This document shows, in pieces, positions 9,001-15,962 of a stretch of DNA of 32,742 nt. This stretch comes from JBLMYQ01 sp050258375. Lineage in GTDB: Bacteria; Bacillota; Clostridia; Acetivibrionales; UBA4821. Location: assembly GCA_050258375.1 (NCBI GenBank), contig JBLMYQ010000042.1, positions 1-32,742 of the forward strand. Direction: 5' to 3'. Both the position numbers and the translations under genes were made by a program. Below the pieces are notes generated by a model. It did not search any database. It worked only from the letters and a program-made list of their open reading frames with translations, and was not told where the DNA came from. How positions within the stretch are numbered: the first letter of the stretch is position 1; each line of letters begins with the position of its first letter.

Positions 9001-12000
9001 CAGAGCCGGCAGCCACAGCCTTAACATTATTCAAGCCATTTACTAAGGCAGGGGACATATTAGCATCAGTAGAACCATTTCCAAGCTGTCCGCTTGAATT
9101 GATACCATAAGACCATACTGTTTTATCATTCTTTAGAAATAGATAATGGTTTGCACCGGCAGCAATATTTTTAATGTTGGTAAGGCTTGATGCTTTTACA
9201 GGTGTGCTGCTGCTTTGTATCTCTCCCCCAACAAAGCCTAACTGTTTGAACCTATTATCACCACAAGTCCATAGTGTTTCATCATTTTTTAACACCATGC
9301 CGTTATATATACCGGCATATATGGCAGTAACGCTATTTGGCAAAGCAATCTGCACAGGCAAAAGCTTGTTAATAGTGCTATTATCACCTAGCTGACCGTA
9401 GGTATTATCGCCCCAAGCCCATACTGTGCCATCATTCTTTAGCGCAAGAGTAAAAAGGCATCCGGCACTAATCTTATTTATATTATTAATTCCATTAATC
9501 TGTATTGGAGTAGAACTGCTGTTAGTGCTGTTATTCCCAAGCTCACCTGAAGAATTATCACCCCAAGCCCATAGTGTACCATCCTTTTTTAACGCCAGGC
9601 TGTGACTGCTCCCGGCAGATATTGCACCAACTCCACTTAAGGAAGGAATCCGGACAGCATAACTCAGATATTTACCAGCACCATTACCAAGCTGACCGGA
9701 GCCGTTATATCCCCAAGACCATACCGTGCCGTCCTTTTTAAGTACCAGATTGTGCAAACCGCCTGCTGATGCTGATATTGCAGTAATATCAGCTATATTC
9801 GGAACCTGAATTGGAGCAGTTCTATTACTCCAAGTGTTATCACCTAACTGGCAATAGGTATTTTCTCCCCAAGCCCATACTGTGCCATCATTCTTTAATA
9901 CAAGGCTGTGCCTGTTACCGGCAGATATAGCAGTAATACCGCTTAGTGAAGCAATTTTAGAGGGTAAGCTCTTATTAACAGTGGTGCCGTCTCCTAATTG
10001 ACCGTACACATTATCTCCCCAAGACCATACTGTGCCGTCATTCTTTAATGCAAGGCAGAAATTGCTTCCGGTGCAAATATCAACGATATTAGTTAGTTCA
10101 TTAACCTTTATTGGTGTTGCAGAAACATCACATCCGCCAACCCCCAGCTGTCCAGAGCCGTTATATCCCCACGACCATACCGTGCCGTCATCCTTTAATG
10201 CAAGACAAAAATTACTTCCGGCACTAGCCTTCAATATTTTTTGAAAATTTGACAGCTGTGCATAGTATTTGAGCTTGCCTATATTCAAATCATTATTGCC
10301 CCATGTCCAGACAGAGCCATCTAATTTTAATGCAGCTGCATGCGCACCATTGGCAGCGATATCCACAACTGATTTAAGCTCCTTTATCATTTGAGGAAGC
10401 TTATAATTTATCCTATATAGAATGTTTTCGGTTGAATAAAATTCCTCATAGGTTCCTTGTGGGTTGTATCGTCCTACATGAGTAAAATGCTTGTCCTCGT
10501 ATTTGACTCCGGATTGATAGTAGTCTCGCCACTTGCCTGAAATGGTATTTATATTAACCTCATAGGGGACTTTGCCGTTTTTATTCATTGTGCCCTTGCC
10601 ATATTTATCTTCAATATTGTAACCCACTTCATAGCAGTCAGGACTGGATTCTGTTTGTGCATATATATCTATTTTCTCACCAGGCTGAACAACTGTTTTG
10701 CTCAGGCTTCCTGTTAATTTTATGTATGCATTCGGATCATTTTCAGCCCTTCCGCTTGTTTGGTTACGGCTGTCAACTGTCACTACTCCCACCTTCAGGT
10801 TTAAAGGGTCTAGCCCAAAGGAAGAAGGAATCCATGTATATTCTCTTGTTCCTGTGTTTTCGCCAAGATAGTACCAGGTATTGTTTTTGTTGTAGTAATA
10901 GATATATCTTAGTTGAGCTTCAGGTGTATAATCATCAACCGAGGGTCCGTGCATTATCTTTCCTTCAGCTGCTATTACTCCTCCCGGTGTTGTCGGAGGC
11001 TTGTCTATAATAGTTTTTGTGACTGTATATTTAATACGAACCTTTCCGGAATAGTTATACGTTCCTCCCGGTATTGTTACTGTATCCTCGTATTGGTATG
11101 TAACACTTCCTGTATAGAACCTTACCTTTTTGTATGGGGTATATACCACTGTTGCCTTGTATGGATATGTGTTTATTCCGGTAAAGCCTCCCCATTCTTC
11201 AGGTCCTGTCCAGAAGTACCAGTGATATACTTTGGTTACAACATCTTTATATAAAGGATCATAAAAAGTATCCTGGCTTTCATTACCCTTATATGCCGGG
11301 AAGGATTCTTGAGGCTTCTTAAATACAAAATGTCTTAGGGCATGCACTCCTGTTGACTTTATGGTAAAGACTGCATAATCGGTTGAATAAGGCTTTGTAC
11401 CATAATTTTTAATATCACTTGCCAATACTTTTTTTGTCGGGTATTTTGTGCTGAGAAATATATTGCCTGCATTTTCGTTTAATGCTGTATCCTTCACAAC
11501 AGGAACCGGATCACCTATGTAATAGCCCCAAAAGTCAGAACCATTTTCTGAATCAACCGGTTTATCGTAGTCTCTTTCTTCATTAAAGGAGCTTGCAGGA
11601 AACCCTGCCAAATCCAGGGGGTTTACCTTTACACTTATGCGTCCTGTATTTGTCAGGTTGGGTGTATCTATAGCAAGGTCTAGATGCCTGTCTGCCCATC
11701 TTTTTGGCATGGTATATGGCGTTACCTTTGTTACAAGATTTACCGGTGCTCCCTGAGTAAAATTCACCCTGATGCTGCAGGCTTTAAGCTCTTTTTCTGT
11801 TGAAGCACTGCTGCAGCTGCCGTATGCAGTTGATACTCCTTCAATATATGGGATTACTGAAGCTATTGATTTAACAGGCTCTGTTACTGTCTTTGCAAGA
11901 TTAAGCATACTGCTTTTGTTCTTGATTCCTGCATCTATTGTTACCCTTTTAGCTTCAGTATCAGGTGTTATGTAGTCATAGCCTTCTGTTCCTTTATTTG

Positions 12001-12487
12001 GGTCAACCTTTACAGCTATTGTTGTTGTGCCTGTACCTTCAGCACTTAACAGGGAACCATCACTGCTGTCTACTGCTGATATTGCAGTAACCTTCTGCGG
12101 TACTTGTAATGATATTACATTACTGCTGCCGGGTGTTTGGTTTGTAATTTGTACTGTTTGGGCTTGTGTTACGGCTTTGGTGACAGGCTCACTGCTTCTT
12201 GTCCCACCATCAAGGTTTACTGTTACCTTGTCACTTTCAACACTTGTGCCGGTAATCCTTCCATTGTCTACCGTGCCTGACAGTACCTCTACATTCCTGT
12301 AGTCTGCCGGTATTGGTATTTCTGTATATGTTTTTGCATTGGCATCATTGATTGTAAAGGGCAAATCCTGCTCAAGTACAACATCCTCTGTAAAGGTTAT
12401 GTCTGCAAAGCTGTTTGTTGGTATTGCAGATACCAGCATTACTGCTGTAAGTAAGTATGCTGTAAGCTTTTTTGCCCTTTTCCCCAT
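6077..12487 (-). CDS. Giant secreted protein with 14 RCC1 repeats (double beta-propeller)
   Basis: The preferred start is the ATG at 12487 (MGKRAKKLTAYLL), which has GGAGG ten bases upstream. An in-frame TTG at 12508 would add seven residues but removes the signal-peptide context. The 2136-aa product has a Sec signal peptide ending near NSFA-D (residue 28). An N-terminal region of about 670 residues is rich in beta-strand-like, Thr/Val/Pro sequence. RCC1 repeats follow (about 700-1395), each with a VWxWGDNxxGQLG core, and then a roughly 740-residue C-terminal region of unknown fold. RCC1 repeats form seven-bladed propellers that bind proteins. It lies 53 bases after an SLH protein and overlaps a pseudopilin gene, so a pilus-associated adhesin or display protein is the likeliest role. 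No catalytic motif is seen. Confidence 0.8.
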   Translation of the reverse strand: MGKRAKKLTAYLLTAVMLVSAIPTNSFADITFTEDVVLEQDLPFTINDANAKTYTEIPIPADYRNVEVLSGTVDNGRITGTSVESDKVTVNLDGGTRSSEPVTKAVTQAQTVQITNQTPGSSNVISLQVPQKVTAISAVDSSDGSLLSAEGTGTTTIAVKVDPNKGTEGYDYITPDTEAKRVTIDAGIKNKSSMLNLAKTVTEPVKSIASVIPYIEGVSTAYGSCSSASTEKELKACSIRVNFTQGAPVNLVTKVTPYTMPKRWADRHLDLAIDTPNLTNTGRISVKVNPLDLAGFPASSFNEERDYDKPVDSENGSDFWGYYIGDPVPVVKDTALNENAGNIFLSTKYPTKKVLASDIKNYGTKPYSTDYAVFTIKSTGVHALRHFVFKKPQESFPAYKGNESQDTFYDPLYKDVVTKVYHWYFWTGPEEWGGFTGINTYPYKATVVYTPYKKVRFYTGSVTYQYEDTVTIPGGTYNYSGKVRIKYTVTKTIIDKPPTTPGGVIAAEGKIMHGPSVDDYTPEAQLRYIYYYNKNNTWYYLGENTGTREYTWIPSSFGLDPLNLKVGVVTVDSRNQTSGRAENDPNAYIKLTGSLSKTVVQPGEKIDIYAQTESSPDCYEVGYNIEDKYGKGTMNKNGKVPYEVNINTISGKWRDYYQSGVKYEDKHFTHVGRYNPQGTYEEFYSTENILYRINYKLPQMIKELKSVVDIAANGAHAAALKLDGSVWTWGNNDLNIGKLKYYAQLSNFQKILKASAGSNFCLALKDDGTVWSWGYNGSGQLGVGGCDVSATPIKVNELTNIVDICTGSNFCLALKNDGTVWSWGDNVYGQLGDGTTVNKSLPSKIASLSGITAISAGNRHSLVLKNDGTVWAWGENTYCQLGDNTWSNRTAPIQVPNIADITAISASAGGLHNLVLKKDGTVWSWGYNGSGQLGNGAGKYLSYAVRIPSLSGVGAISAGSSHSLALKKDGTLWAWGDNSSGELGNNSTNSSSTPIQINGINNINKISAGCLFTLALKNDGTVWAWGDNTYGQLGDNSTINKLLPVQIALPNSVTAIYAGIYNGMVLKNDETLWTCGDNRFKQLGFVGGEIQSSSTPVKASSLTNIKNIAAGANHYLFLKNDKTVWSYGINSSGQLGNGSTDANMSPALVNGLNNVKAVAAGSAHSLALKEDGTIWAWGDNSKGQLGDNSWVNRTTPVRVSNITNVIAISAGSMHSLAVTSDGAVWAWGKNTTSQLGDGSTSESGIPVKTKGISSAVGVAGGDAHSFGLVSNGTLKAWGRNKSGQLGCDDTDDVSSAVDALISDVKAVDAGDLHSIALKNDGTVWAWGDNTHYQATSSSPDTDVLRPVQITQLSSMVKVDAGNSFNLALKNDGTVWSWGNEASGELGFSKSYVFGKQGTVIIPDLNRYGFKNQDYLNVVSKVGQASAYYPASDGEYITNVLKGSTQSINPINSEANNSFGTLSFFQYAQSYGGAAAASSYQKAPSWASSGVYITGVYTYVQIWNQRVFVPYWNLPVTVTFNDKVYRVYQNGSFIAEVTADRSMEGIYFGIPEMRSKTGSEAASNAHTYTQLGSSTGKTVLTDKAWSIDNINTFIAGAYGDTYHIADLTKFRQQGSLTEDSNGWGTLDYGGVRSNGGTHPANLPDLLPGTLKWRASVTLPGNITGGYHYVTLTAKNGLEKSIRLAFFVDIPEELKPKGIIPYYVSQGKSYIVSAKTTKQADTVNLIIFGNTYSMAYNGIDNSDPDYPEGAKCWSCSISIPINADCGLYNNASGLHRLAEFKASSSSGRTESDYKPFNVRLSLNPIGNVPDLIETKTNWKAKCTTNISVASVTVKIEPSPGGSPYNMVLVDNDGLKKYWESADLQYPEGSAGACGVLVTGIFTARGPADSIETDKDTGMLYEKLEVIGYELRHFYYKNGDQSQPVVEALCRSSGTKSAGSAGFIMAGWDMGIKVLTKGYVDRVEFDFDGPTIKGQKDLSIKTIDKLTKRFEWDEPVYRKKTPFSFSSVKELEEHYSFPRNFNKRAKPESSFENIFTDYYLIPYGTKQTLHSWYTLREESGDAFKIDKSRLLERIKNPFILKLSLYSGARSIEKSIEFDAFERWDTLLNRDIKPYIENPEDYDPVDKNYWETTMYVEKEK
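8320..10385 (-). repeat. Tandem RCC1-repeat coding array, 14 units of about 150 bases
   Basis: Fourteen diverged units code for the RCC1 blades. The most conserved DNA word, read on the + strand, is CCCCAAGCCCATACTGTGCC and near variants, for example near 8510, 8810, 8950, 9410, 9560, 9870 and 10020. Units near 9690 and 10150 share the blade core 'WSWGYNGSGQLG', which suggests recent duplication or conversion within the gene. Confidence 0.85.
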
Positions 12488-12540
12488 GATATTTAAACCT
12501 CCATCCAATGTCTTTTATGTATGAACCTACTCCTTTGGCT

Positions 12541-13827
12541 TTAATATATTATGTTTAGTACCCTGTCGTCTGTAGCATTAGGCATACTGCGTCCACCTGG
12601 GATTGATATTTTTCCTGTAGTTGGCAGCTGCTTTACAAAGCCTATCAAGGAATATGTTCTTGTCCTGCTGCTTTCTGTAAAATTATTCAATGGATTGAGT
12701 TTTTCTGCCAAGCTTGCATCTAAGTGCTGCTCTGCATATACATCCTTTATCTCTCCATAGCCCAATTCTTTGTGTTTATCATCAAAAATCTCTGCACTTC
12801 TTAAAAATTTTTCAGAATCATATACCCACCCTACTTTAATCTTGCCCTTGTAGGTTACTGTTACATTCAAGGCTATTACGTTTGCATCATTAAGGTTTAT
12901 ATCAAATGGATTTCCGTACTTTTTATACTTTGCATTAAGCTTGTTAAAATGGCTCTTGTATTTGCCGTTGTAACTTTTATCAAGATGGAAGAATTCAAGG
13001 CTGTTAATCTTTTCTGTCAGCTCCGGATTCCTTGCATAATTACCCTTTACTGTTTTTGTGTATTCAGGAAGCAGCTCATTGTAGGTTGTCCAATATGAAC
13101 CTACATAGTGAGCCTTTCTTTCCTGCGTATCCTCCTGTGTCACTATATAATTTTCCAGCTTGTCCGAATTCTCAATGAATCTTAAAATAAAGGCTGCAAG
13201 CTCTGCCCTTGTCGCATAGTATTTAAGCCCTGCTATTCCATTGTCATAGCCTTTTAAAATACCTTTTCTAGCTAATATATGTACTATTTTTTTATCCTTT
13301 TGGCTTAATCCGGCTGCATCTTTAAAAGTGGGATACATTGTAATGCTGTTATCATTTACTGCCAATTTGGTTCTCTGATAGCTATTAATAAGCATCTTGC
13401 AAGCTTCTAGCCTTGTAATAATTTCATCTGGCCTAAGGGTATCACCGTAATCATTAGGTTCGATAATCCCTCTTTGCTGTGCCATCCCTATGTATTTACT
13501 AGCCCAATGGTCAGAATAAACATCCTGAAAGGTTGCAAGGGTTTCATTGCTTGCAGGATAACCTAATGTTCTAACCAATGCAGTGATAAATTCAGCCCTG
13601 GTCATATTCGCATCAGGCTTGAAGGTCTCATCAGGATAACCGCTGAAGGTTTTGTTTTTTTGAGCAGCAAGCTTATATATTGTGTTTTTAGCCCAATGCT
13701 TAGCGGAAACATCTTTAAACTTTACCTTGCTTGTGTTAGGCTTCGGGTTGTATGGTATACCGGCAGAAGCCGCCAAAGTTGTGAAGAATACCATTATTAA
13801 CGTAATAGCTATAATCTTCCTTTTCAT
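12541..13827 (-). CDS. Secreted protein with three SLH domains
   Basis: This 428-aa protein has a Sec signal peptide (hydrophobic 4-20, cleavage likely after SAS-A, about residue 22). Three S-layer homology domains follow: about 36-88 (FKDVSAKHWAKNTIYKLA, TRAEF), 98-150 (FQDVYSDHWASKYIGMA, TRLEA) and 168-222 (FKDAAGLSQ, ATRAEL). SLH domains bind pyruvylated secondary wall polymers and hold proteins at the surface of Gram-positive cells. The remaining 200 residues, with YVGSYWTTYNELLPEY, are not recognised. ATG at 13827 is preceded by AGGAAAGAG. It lies directly ahead of the RCC1 giant protein and behind pilus assembly genes, so it may tie the pilus or RCC1 protein to the wall. Confidence 0.85.
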   Translation of the reverse strand: MKRKIIAITLIMVFFTTLAASAGIPYNPKPNTSKVKFKDVSAKHWAKNTIYKLAAQKNKTFSGYPDETFKPDANMTRAEFITALVRTLGYPASNETLATFQDVYSDHWASKYIGMAQQRGIIEPNDYGDTLRPDEIITRLEACKMLINSYQRTKLAVNDNSITMYPTFKDAAGLSQKDKKIVHILARKGILKGYDNGIAGLKYYATRAELAAFILRFIENSDKLENYIVTQEDTQERKAHYVGSYWTTYNELLPEYTKTVKGNYARNPELTEKINSLEFFHLDKSYNGKYKSHFNKLNAKYKKYGNPFDINLNDANVIALNVTVTYKGKIKVGWVYDSEKFLRSAEIFDDKHKELGYGEIKDVYAEQHLDASLAEKLNPLNNFTESSRTRTYSLIGFVKQLPTTGKISIPGGRSMPNATDDRVLNIIY

Positions 13828-13850
13828 TTTAAAATCACTCTTTCCTGCTA

Positions 13851-13880
13851 TTGCATATTTTTAACAGTTTATGCTATACT
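13851..13880 (+). promoter_or_regulatory. Candidate promoter for a + strand antisense RNA
   Basis: TTGCAT (13851-13856), an 18-base spacer and TATACT (13875-13880) face away from the SLH gene and into the small ORF region. A transcript would start near 13887 and run into two terminators. There is no + strand ORF after it. Confidence 0.45.
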
Positions 13881-13923
13881 ATTTATAGAGGGGCTTTGGC
13901 TCATCAGGTTTTTTTGGATATTT

Positions 13924-13951
13924 AACGACTAAATATAGTCGTTATTTTTTT
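13924..13951 (+). terminator. Intrinsic terminator 1 of the candidate antisense RNA
   Basis: AACGACTA (13924-13931) and TAGTCGTT (13936-13943) form a perfect 8-bp stem with a 4-base loop, followed by ATTTTTTTA. On the - strand no T-run follows, so it works only for + strand transcription. Confidence 0.75.
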
Positions 13952-14081
13952 ATCTGTCTTTCCCTAGAGGAAAGCTTTTTTATAATTAGAGCTGTCGAAA
14001 CAGCTATTATAATTGGTATTAAGATATTTTTAAACAACCATACGGTGCCATACCAATAAGGTATGTAATATCCTTTTCCAT
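13942..14081 (-). CDS. Small membrane-peptide gene, possibly read by -1 frameshift
   Basis: An ATG (14081) with AAGGAGG eight bases upstream opens a 20-codon frame (MEKDITYLIGMAPYGCLKIS) that stops at 14019. At codons 17-18 it contains U UUA AAA (14034-14028), a canonical -1 slippery heptamer. A -1 shift there leads into an open frame ending at 13942. The 46-aa fusion would have one transmembrane helix (NILIPIIIAVSTALII) and a basic tail (KKLSSRERQIKK). Alternatively the second frame starts alone at TTG 14037 (31 aa) through coupling. A UUCG-capped hairpin (13990-14005) lies downstream, further away than the usual 5-9 bases. A sequencing error or a decayed gene is possible. Size and layout recall type I toxins or small holin-like proteins. 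Confidence 0.4.
13958..13981 (+). terminator. Intrinsic terminator 2 of the candidate antisense RNA
   Basis: CTTTCC (13958-13963) and GGAAAG (13969-13974) form a stem with a 5-base loop, followed by CTTTTTT. It lies 14 bases after the first terminator stem, in the same direction. Confidence 0.65.
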
Positions 14082-14097
14082 AAGCTTCACCTCCTTC

Positions 14098-14153
14098 CTC
14101 TTATGTTTAACCCCTGCCGAGCCTTGCACCCCATATTTGCAGAGGCATAAGAG
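14098..14153 (-). promoter_or_regulatory. Structured RNA leader, 15-bp bulged hairpin
   Basis: In the - strand transcript CTCTTATG plus CCTCTGC (14153-14139) pairs with GCAGGGG (14117-14111) and CATAAGAG (14105-14098), with one G-U pair, a 5-base bulge (14110-14106) and a 21-base loop. The structure ends one base before the AAGGAGG of the small ORF. No T-run follows, so it is not a terminator. It could be a processing site, an mRNA stabiliser or a ligand sensor. It does not match the c-di-GMP riboswitch consensus as far as I can tell. Confidence 0.5.
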
Positions 14154-14194
14154 AAATGCTGTGATGGGCTAACCTGCAACCCAATTTGTTAACC

Positions 14195-14986
14195 TTATAA
14201 GCCCTTCGCCTTCTGCTTTGCGCGAACCTCAATCAGCTTCTTTTCACAATCGTTAATAAGGTGGTTTAATATTCCTTGAAGCTCATTAATAGGATTCTTG
14301 TCATAGAAGCTTTCTTTAACAAACCCATAAAAACAAATATCAGCATCTCCGGCAGAAATTATGAGCTTATGCTCAACAAGTTTTAGCTCATTTTCCCCAC
14401 AGCCGGAAAGCATTACTAAAATAATACTGCCATAAGCAGTAATAAAATCTGTGTCACGCAAGCATTTTTTGAGCTTTTGCACTACATTATCAGCTCTATC
14501 CAAAGTAAAGCATCCATTTACAAAGCCACCAGCCAAAAAACCTAATGGCACCTGCAAACGGCTGGAATTCTTCATTTCTCTTTTTATGAAATCCTCAACG
14601 CTAATTCTTATTTCAAGATTTTCTCTGACTGATTCACTATTTTCCCTTGACGATATACTTTCAATTACCGACCAAAGTCTCTTAGCAAGCAGCTCGGGCT
14701 TATAAGGCGTTATTACTACATCTACACACCCCAGCTTGGTACAAAAGTTTATAAATCTGTCATCCGCATGTTCATATAACACAACCGGATTCATTCTTCT
14801 AAGAATCAGTGTGTCAAACATTCGCCTTAAATCTTCAATGCTATCCGGGCATAATACAATAAGCTGATATCCATCTTCTTTGGTCTCATCAGGTATGTAT
14901 TCCTTTTGTTCAAGAATAATCTCATATTTTTGTAGTTCATTTCTCAATTCTTCATGCTTTTTGTGATCAACAATAAGAATTTTCAT
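14195..14986 (-). CDS. Receiver-like plus degenerate GGDEF-like protein
   Basis: This 263-aa cytoplasmic protein opens with a CheY-like fold (1-112): MKILIVDH with Asp7, LIVLCPD at beta-3 and ITPYKPELL (92-100), which resembles the conserved KP of receivers. The phospho-acceptor position seems to be Cys or Leu with an Asp two places later, so phosphorylation is doubtful. Residues 140-225 follow the GGDEF layout (PLGFLAGGF, then LRDTDFITAYGSIILVML, compare 'R..D...RYGGDEF...L'), but YGSII replaces GGDEF, so it cannot be an active diguanylate cyclase. Its start shares one base with the cpaB stop (TAATG). In this place it is likely a regulatory or localisation factor for the pilus. The GGDEF link is my alignment by eye. 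Confidence 0.5.
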   Translation of the reverse strand: MKILIVDHKKHEELRNELQKYEIILEQKEYIPDETKEDGYQLIVLCPDSIEDLRRMFDTLILRRMNPVVLYEHADDRFINFCTKLGCVDVVITPYKPELLAKRLWSVIESISSRENSESVRENLEIRISVEDFIKREMKNSSRLQVPLGFLAGGFVNGCFTLDRADNVVQKLKKCLRDTDFITAYGSIILVMLSGCGENELKLVEHKLIISAGDADICFYGFVKESFYDKNPINELQGILNHLINDCEKKLIEVRAKQKAKGL

Positions 14987-15708
14987 TATACTCCACCTTC
15001 CTGATATGGTAATCCAGTAATATCAAACGTACCTTGACCTTTGCAGTTGTTTATTATCATGGCTTCTTGAGGGGATACTGCAAAAATTACCGTATCAACC
15101 TTTTCTCTTCTTGTATAATCTCCGAGAGCAGCTCCGTTATTGTCAAAAGCCCCCATTATCACTGCCTTTTCCAAGAGCTTTACTGTACAAAGCTTATCTC
15201 CCGCAATATCTTTTTCTCCTGAGGTATAATACTCTCTGACTGCCGTTATATTTTTCAAATCTTCATATCTGCCAGTAAAATATAACCTGACAAAATCTCC
15301 GGTTCTAACCTGGTAGGATATTGCATTCTCCGGTGCCTTCAGCTTTACAGAGACCTTCTCTTTTCCTGTTTCAACAGGAATTATTTTAATTTCTCCTTTT
15401 TCAGCTATTGCCTCATACCGCAATATTTCACCCTTGTGAATAGGTTCAAGTGAATAATGATTCCGAACATCTTCAGGGTTTCTTATAACCTTCAGATTCA
15501 TAACCATATTCAAAGGCACATCAATAATGTTGAACATATAAGCATCTAACAGCTTATTAACCGGTATATCCTGAGCAGCACAAGCCACTTTCACTGTAGG
15601 CTCATAATGTACAAAAATCCTTTGAGCTGCTGTTGTAATAATAAAAATCACTATTGTTAAAATTGCTGACAAAAACAGCATGTTTATTCTTCTTGTCAAT
15701 TTGTTCAC
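14986..15708 (-). CDS. cpaB: CpaB/RcpC-like SAF-domain pilus assembly protein
   Basis: This 240-aa protein has a single N-terminal membrane anchor (about 8-30) and then a SAF-type beta-clip region (VACAAQDIPVNKLLDAYMF, EPIHKGEILRYEAI, 40-105). The latter part, with KVSVKLKAPENAISYQVRTGDFVRLYFT (split by a short linker), matches the RcpC/CpaB C-terminal domain. In diderms CpaB works with the CpaC secretin, but here no secretin is present, as expected for a monoderm. The GTG start at 15708 has only a weak upstream AGGCGG. An internal ATG (residue 10) is an alternative, but would cut into the membrane anchor. Flp-like pilin is 18 bases upstream. Confidence 0.72.
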   Translation of the reverse strand: MNKLTRRINMLFLSAILTIVIFIITTAAQRIFVHYEPTVKVACAAQDIPVNKLLDAYMFNIIDVPLNMVMNLKVIRNPEDVRNHYSLEPIHKGEILRYEAIAEKGEIKIIPVETGKEKVSVKLKAPENAISYQVRTGDFVRLYFTGRYEDLKNITAVREYYTSGEKDIAGDKLCTVKLLEKAVIMGAFDNNGAALGDYTRREKVDTVIFAVSPQEAMIINNCKGQGTFDITGLPYQEGGV

Positions 15709-15726
15709 CGCCTGAAAAAATGTAGA

Positions 15727-15930
15727 TTATTTAAATACATCACTGCTGTGATTTGTAAACCATGTTGTTATTGCCCCAAAAACACTTTCAAAAAGCTTTT
15801 TCATTTCCGGGAAAAAAATTGTAATGATTAAAACTATGGCAATACCTGAAATCAGCAAAACCTGTATCATCTCCATTCCGTCTTCCTTTTTTAATTTTGT
15901 TTTTATCCATTGATGAACCATTTTGAACAT
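15727..15930 (-). CDS. Flp/Tad-type pilin-like protein
   Basis: This 67-aa protein has a short basic head, then KKEDGMEMIQVLLISGIAIVL and a hydrophobic helix to about residue 40, followed by an amphipathic tail. Length and layout match Flp pilins, which are cut after the Gly and polymerised by the Tad machine. In Flp pilins the residue five after the cleavage site is normally Glu followed by Tyr. Here it is Gln-Val, and a Glu is at position 2 instead. ATG at 15930 has AAGGGGA upstream. It sits between tadC and cpaB. It is the best major pilin candidate in the window. Confidence 0.7.
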   Translation of the reverse strand: MFKMVHQWIKTKLKKEDGMEMIQVLLISGIAIVLIITIFFPEMKKLFESVFGAITTWFTNHSSDVFK

Positions 15931-15962
15931 TTTAAAATCCCCTTTTAAAATTTTTATAGTTT

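Larger units (their letters stand above)
13887..13981 (+). ncRNA. Candidate short antisense RNA with tandem terminators
   Basis: A promoter-like pair at 13851-13880 is followed within 65-95 bases by two intrinsic terminators on the same strand. No start codon with a ribosome binding site lies between. The RNA would be antisense to the 5' leader of the SLH gene and to the last codons of the small hydrophobic ORF on the - strand. The exact 5' end is inferred. Convergent overlap at the 3' end of a short hydrophobic peptide gene is the layout of type I toxin-antitoxin pairs. Confidence 0.4.

Noticed and set aside
8320..10385. Regular repeats of about 150 bases that could suggest a CRISPR or satellite array
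   Set aside because: The repeats are coding RCC1 blades in one continuous frame, with diverged and unequal units.
10588..12524. + strand ORFs of 61-140 aa opposite the RCC1 gene
   Set aside because: Composition is that of antisense frames, with Cys/Leu/Ser-rich products and no ribosome binding sites.
14098..14190. c-di-GMP riboswitch, suggested by the GGDEF-like and pilus context
   Set aside because: I could not find the conserved GEMM core or its receptor loop on either strand. Only an unassigned hairpin is present.
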